A DNA stretch of 7,466 nt. It comes from Deltaproteobacteria bacterium (GTDB lineage: Bacteria > Desulfobacterota > Syntrophia > Syntrophales > Smithellaceae). A program made the position numbers and the translations under genes. The DNA is taken from positions 1 to 7,466 of the forward strand of contig JAGFXG010000049.1 in assembly GCA_017860985.1 (NCBI GenBank), given 5' to 3'. A model generated the notes under the pieces. The model made no database searches. It saw only the letters and a list, made by a program, of their open reading frames with translations, and was not told where the DNA came from. This document shows, piece by piece, positions 5,493-7,466 of the stretch (position 1 is the first letter of the stretch; every line of letters starts with the position of its first letter).

Positions 5493-7466
5493 ATGCCCGT
5501 TCCATCCAGAGCAAAACTAATCGAAGAGAATACCTTATTAGACCGGCGAATCCAGGAACTGGAAAAATCGGAGAAGGAGCGCAGGCGGGCGGAAGAAATG
5601 CTCAGGCAAAGTGAAGAAAGATACCGCCTCCTTGCAAATAACATATCAGAACATGTATGGATCATGGATTTAAAGTTAAATCTCACCTATATCAGCCCTT
5701 CCGTGGAAAAATTATACGGATACACCCCGGATGAAGTCCAAACGCTGAGCATGAAGAAACTCTTCACGGAAGAATCCTATCAAATAATCGTGGAGACATA
5801 TTCAAAAGCACTTTCTCTGGCTTTCGGGAATCCACCGCCGCTTTCAGGAAAGCCCCGCGTCATTGAGCTGGAAGCGTATCATAAGGACGGCCATAAATTG
5901 TGGACTGAGAATCGTTTGAGCTTTATCCGCGATGAAAACGGAACCCCTTTATCCATACTGGGAGAAACCAGAGACATAACCGAGCGCAAAGTGGCGCAGG
6001 AATTGCTGACAAAAAGTGAAGAGCGATACCGAACCATTCTTGAAGACATCCAGGAAGGTTATTTTGAAGTTGATCTTGCCGGCAATTTTACCTTTTTCAA
6101 CGACACCCTTTGCCGGGTCAGCGGATACTCCAGGGAAGAATTGATGGGCATGAATAACCGTCAGTACACATACCGGGAGGAACTAAAAAAAGTTTATCAG
6201 GCTTTTCACAAAGTATACACAACAGGGGAAGCCAACAAGGAATTAATATGGAAACTCAAAAGAAAAGACGGCGTTCCAAGGTATATTGAAGGATCCATAT
6301 CCCTGCTGAAAGATTTATCAGGTCAGCCAACCGGGTTCAGAGGAATTGTACGTGATATCACTGAGCGGATGAAAACGGAGAAACTGCTGCAGGAAAGTGA
6401 AAAACGCCTGCACGGAATCACCACGCATATGCCAGGGGTTGTTTTCCAGTTCTATGCAAAGGACAGCGGCGAATATGGTATCAGTTACGTCAGTGAACGA
6501 GTGGCGGATATATTCGAAGTGCCGTTAGACATGGATATGGATTCTCTGTTCCCGGTATTCTTTTCTCGCATCAATAAAGAAGATTTGGATAGATTTACGG
6601 CATCGGTCCAAAATGCTGTAAAAGCAAACGCAGACTGGAATTTTGAAGGCCGATATGTCAAACCTTCAGGAAAGATATTCTGGTTTCACGCCATGTCCAT
6701 CCCGACACGCCATGAAGACCGAATTGTCTATGACGGAATCCTGCTGGACATTACGGAACGCAAGGAGGCAGAAGAAGCCCTGCGCGAGAGCGAGGAACTC
6801 TATACGCAGTTGGTCGACACGATCCCTGATATTGTTGTCCGCACCGACCTCGATGGCAAGATCCTCTTTGCAAATGACAATGTGCTCAATATAGGCGGTT
6901 TCCCTATGGAAGAAGTGCAGGGGCACAATATCCTTGAATTCATTTCACCCGAGGATCATGAAAGGGTGATCCGGAATGTGGCTCGGATCGTGGAAGAAAA
7001 AAAGCAAGGGCCCTATGAATACCATCTCCTCACGATAGACGGCAGGAGAATCCCTTACGAAGTCATCAGCGGCATATTCCATGCCGAAGACGGAACCCCG
7101 TGCGGATTCGTTCACGTATGCCGCAACATCAGCCAGCGCAAACAGGCCGAACTGGAGAAGGAGCATCTCCAGGAACGGCTGAACCAGGCTCAGAAAATGG
7201 AATCCGTGGGACGGCTGGCGGGCGGGGTCGCCCACGACTTCAACAACATGCTGAGCGTGATCCTCGGCCATGCGGAGATGGCCATGGGAGATACAGAATC
7301 GGACCAGCCCCTTTACGCCCATCTTCTGGAAATCAGGAAAGCGGCGGAGCGTTCCGCCGATCTTACGCGCCAGCTTCTTGCCTTTGCCCGCAAACAGACG
7401 GTATCCCCCCGGGTGATCGACATGAGCAAAACCGTGGAGGGCATGCTCAAAATGCTGAAGCGGCTG
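5493..7466 (+). CDS. Multi-PAS sensor histidine kinase (3' partial)
   Basis: The frame is open from ATG 5493 to the last base (658 residues seen), so the C-terminus is missing. The N-terminal ~38 residues form a charged coiled-coil-like helix. Four PAS domains follow, at about residues 40-166, 175-293, 302-424 and 433-550. Each begins with SE-x-x-Y/L and each ends in a DITER- or NISQR-type linker to a short helix. Then comes a dimerisation/phosphoacceptor HisKA domain from about 566, with the box 'GRLAGGVAHDFNNML' and H581 as the predicted phosphorylated histidine. The ATP-binding HATPase domain, and any receiver domain, would lie beyond the window. No membrane segment or signal peptide is visible, so it is probably a soluble cytoplasmic sensor of redox state, a ligand or a partner. 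No heme- or flavin-specific PAS residue could be assigned. It lies 37 bp after the fusion hydrolase gene and is likely cotranscribed. TTA, AGA and ATA codons are common before residue ~419 and scarce after it. Confidence 0.92.
   Translation, partial: MPVPSRAKLIEENTLLDRRIQELEKSEKERRRAEEMLRQSEERYRLLANNISEHVWIMDLKLNLTYISPSVEKLYGYTPDEVQTLSMKKLFTEESYQIIVETYSKALSLAFGNPPPLSGKPRVIELEAYHKDGHKLWTENRLSFIRDENGTPLSILGETRDITERKVAQELLTKSEERYRTILEDIQEGYFEVDLAGNFTFFNDTLCRVSGYSREELMGMNNRQYTYREELKKVYQAFHKVYTTGEANKELIWKLKRKDGVPRYIEGSISLLKDLSGQPTGFRGIVRDITERMKTEKLLQESEKRLHGITTHMPGVVFQFYAKDSGEYGISYVSERVADIFEVPLDMDMDSLFPVFFSRINKEDLDRFTASVQNAVKANADWNFEGRYVKPSGKIFWFHAMSIPTRHEDRIVYDGILLDITERKEAEEALRESEELYTQLVDTIPDIVVRTDLDGKILFANDNVLNIGGFPMEEVQGHNILEFISPEDHERVIRNVARIVEEKKQGPYEYHLLTIDGRRIPYEVISGIFHAEDGTPCGFVHVCRNISQRKQAELEKEHLQERLNQAQKMESVGRLAGGVAHDFNNMLSVILGHAEMAMGDTESDQPLYAHLLEIRKAAERSADLTRQLLAFARKQTVSPRVIDMSKTVEGMLKMLKRL

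Noticed and set aside
6945..7322. 125-codon minus-strand open frame opposite PAS4/HisKA
   Set aside because: The plus strand encodes the HisKA box here; the reverse frame shows no domain.

Overview
The window reads as ordinary bacterial chromosome of roughly balanced base composition (judged by eye, not counted), with tightly packed genes on both strands. The last gene encodes a multi-PAS histidine kinase whose HisKA box has the AHDFNN form. Next to it are an iron-sulfur flavoprotein-like protein and an MCT/OFA-like MFS permease. This mix suits an anaerobic or metabolically versatile proteobacterium of the Desulfobacterota ('delta') type. That placement is an inference, because no marker gene is present.

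Layout: (1) Plus strand, 2-1590: the 3' part of a flavodoxin-fold, NADPH-dependent FMN reductase-like protein with a C-x2-C-x2-C-x5-C cluster motif, followed after 17 bp by a GNAT acetyltransferase. (2) Minus strand, 3954-1654: an MFS permease and then, 69 bp downstream, a cation diffusion facilitator (CDF)-like membrane protein. A strong-looking sigma70-type promoter (TTGACA-N17-TATACT) precedes the MFS gene. (3) Plus strand, 4142 to the end: a two-domain hydrolase (N-formylglutamate amidohydrolase-like domain fused to a C39-type papain-like cysteine peptidase domain), followed 37 bp later by a sensor kinase with four PAS domains that runs off the window.

The divergent intergenic region 3955-4141 is the only sizeable non-coding stretch and carries the control sequences for blocks 2 and 3. 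All other intergenic gaps are under 70 bp. No RNA genes, mobile elements, CRISPR arrays or long repeats were seen.

The most unusual items are the amidohydrolase-C39 fusion, in which the expected catalytic residues of both halves appear present, and the CDF protein, whose usual metal ligands in TM2 are replaced (I43, A47) and whose TM5 motif is HxxxE rather than HxxxD. The sensor kinase also changes codon usage sharply near its fourth PAS domain, which suggests assembly from pieces of different history.
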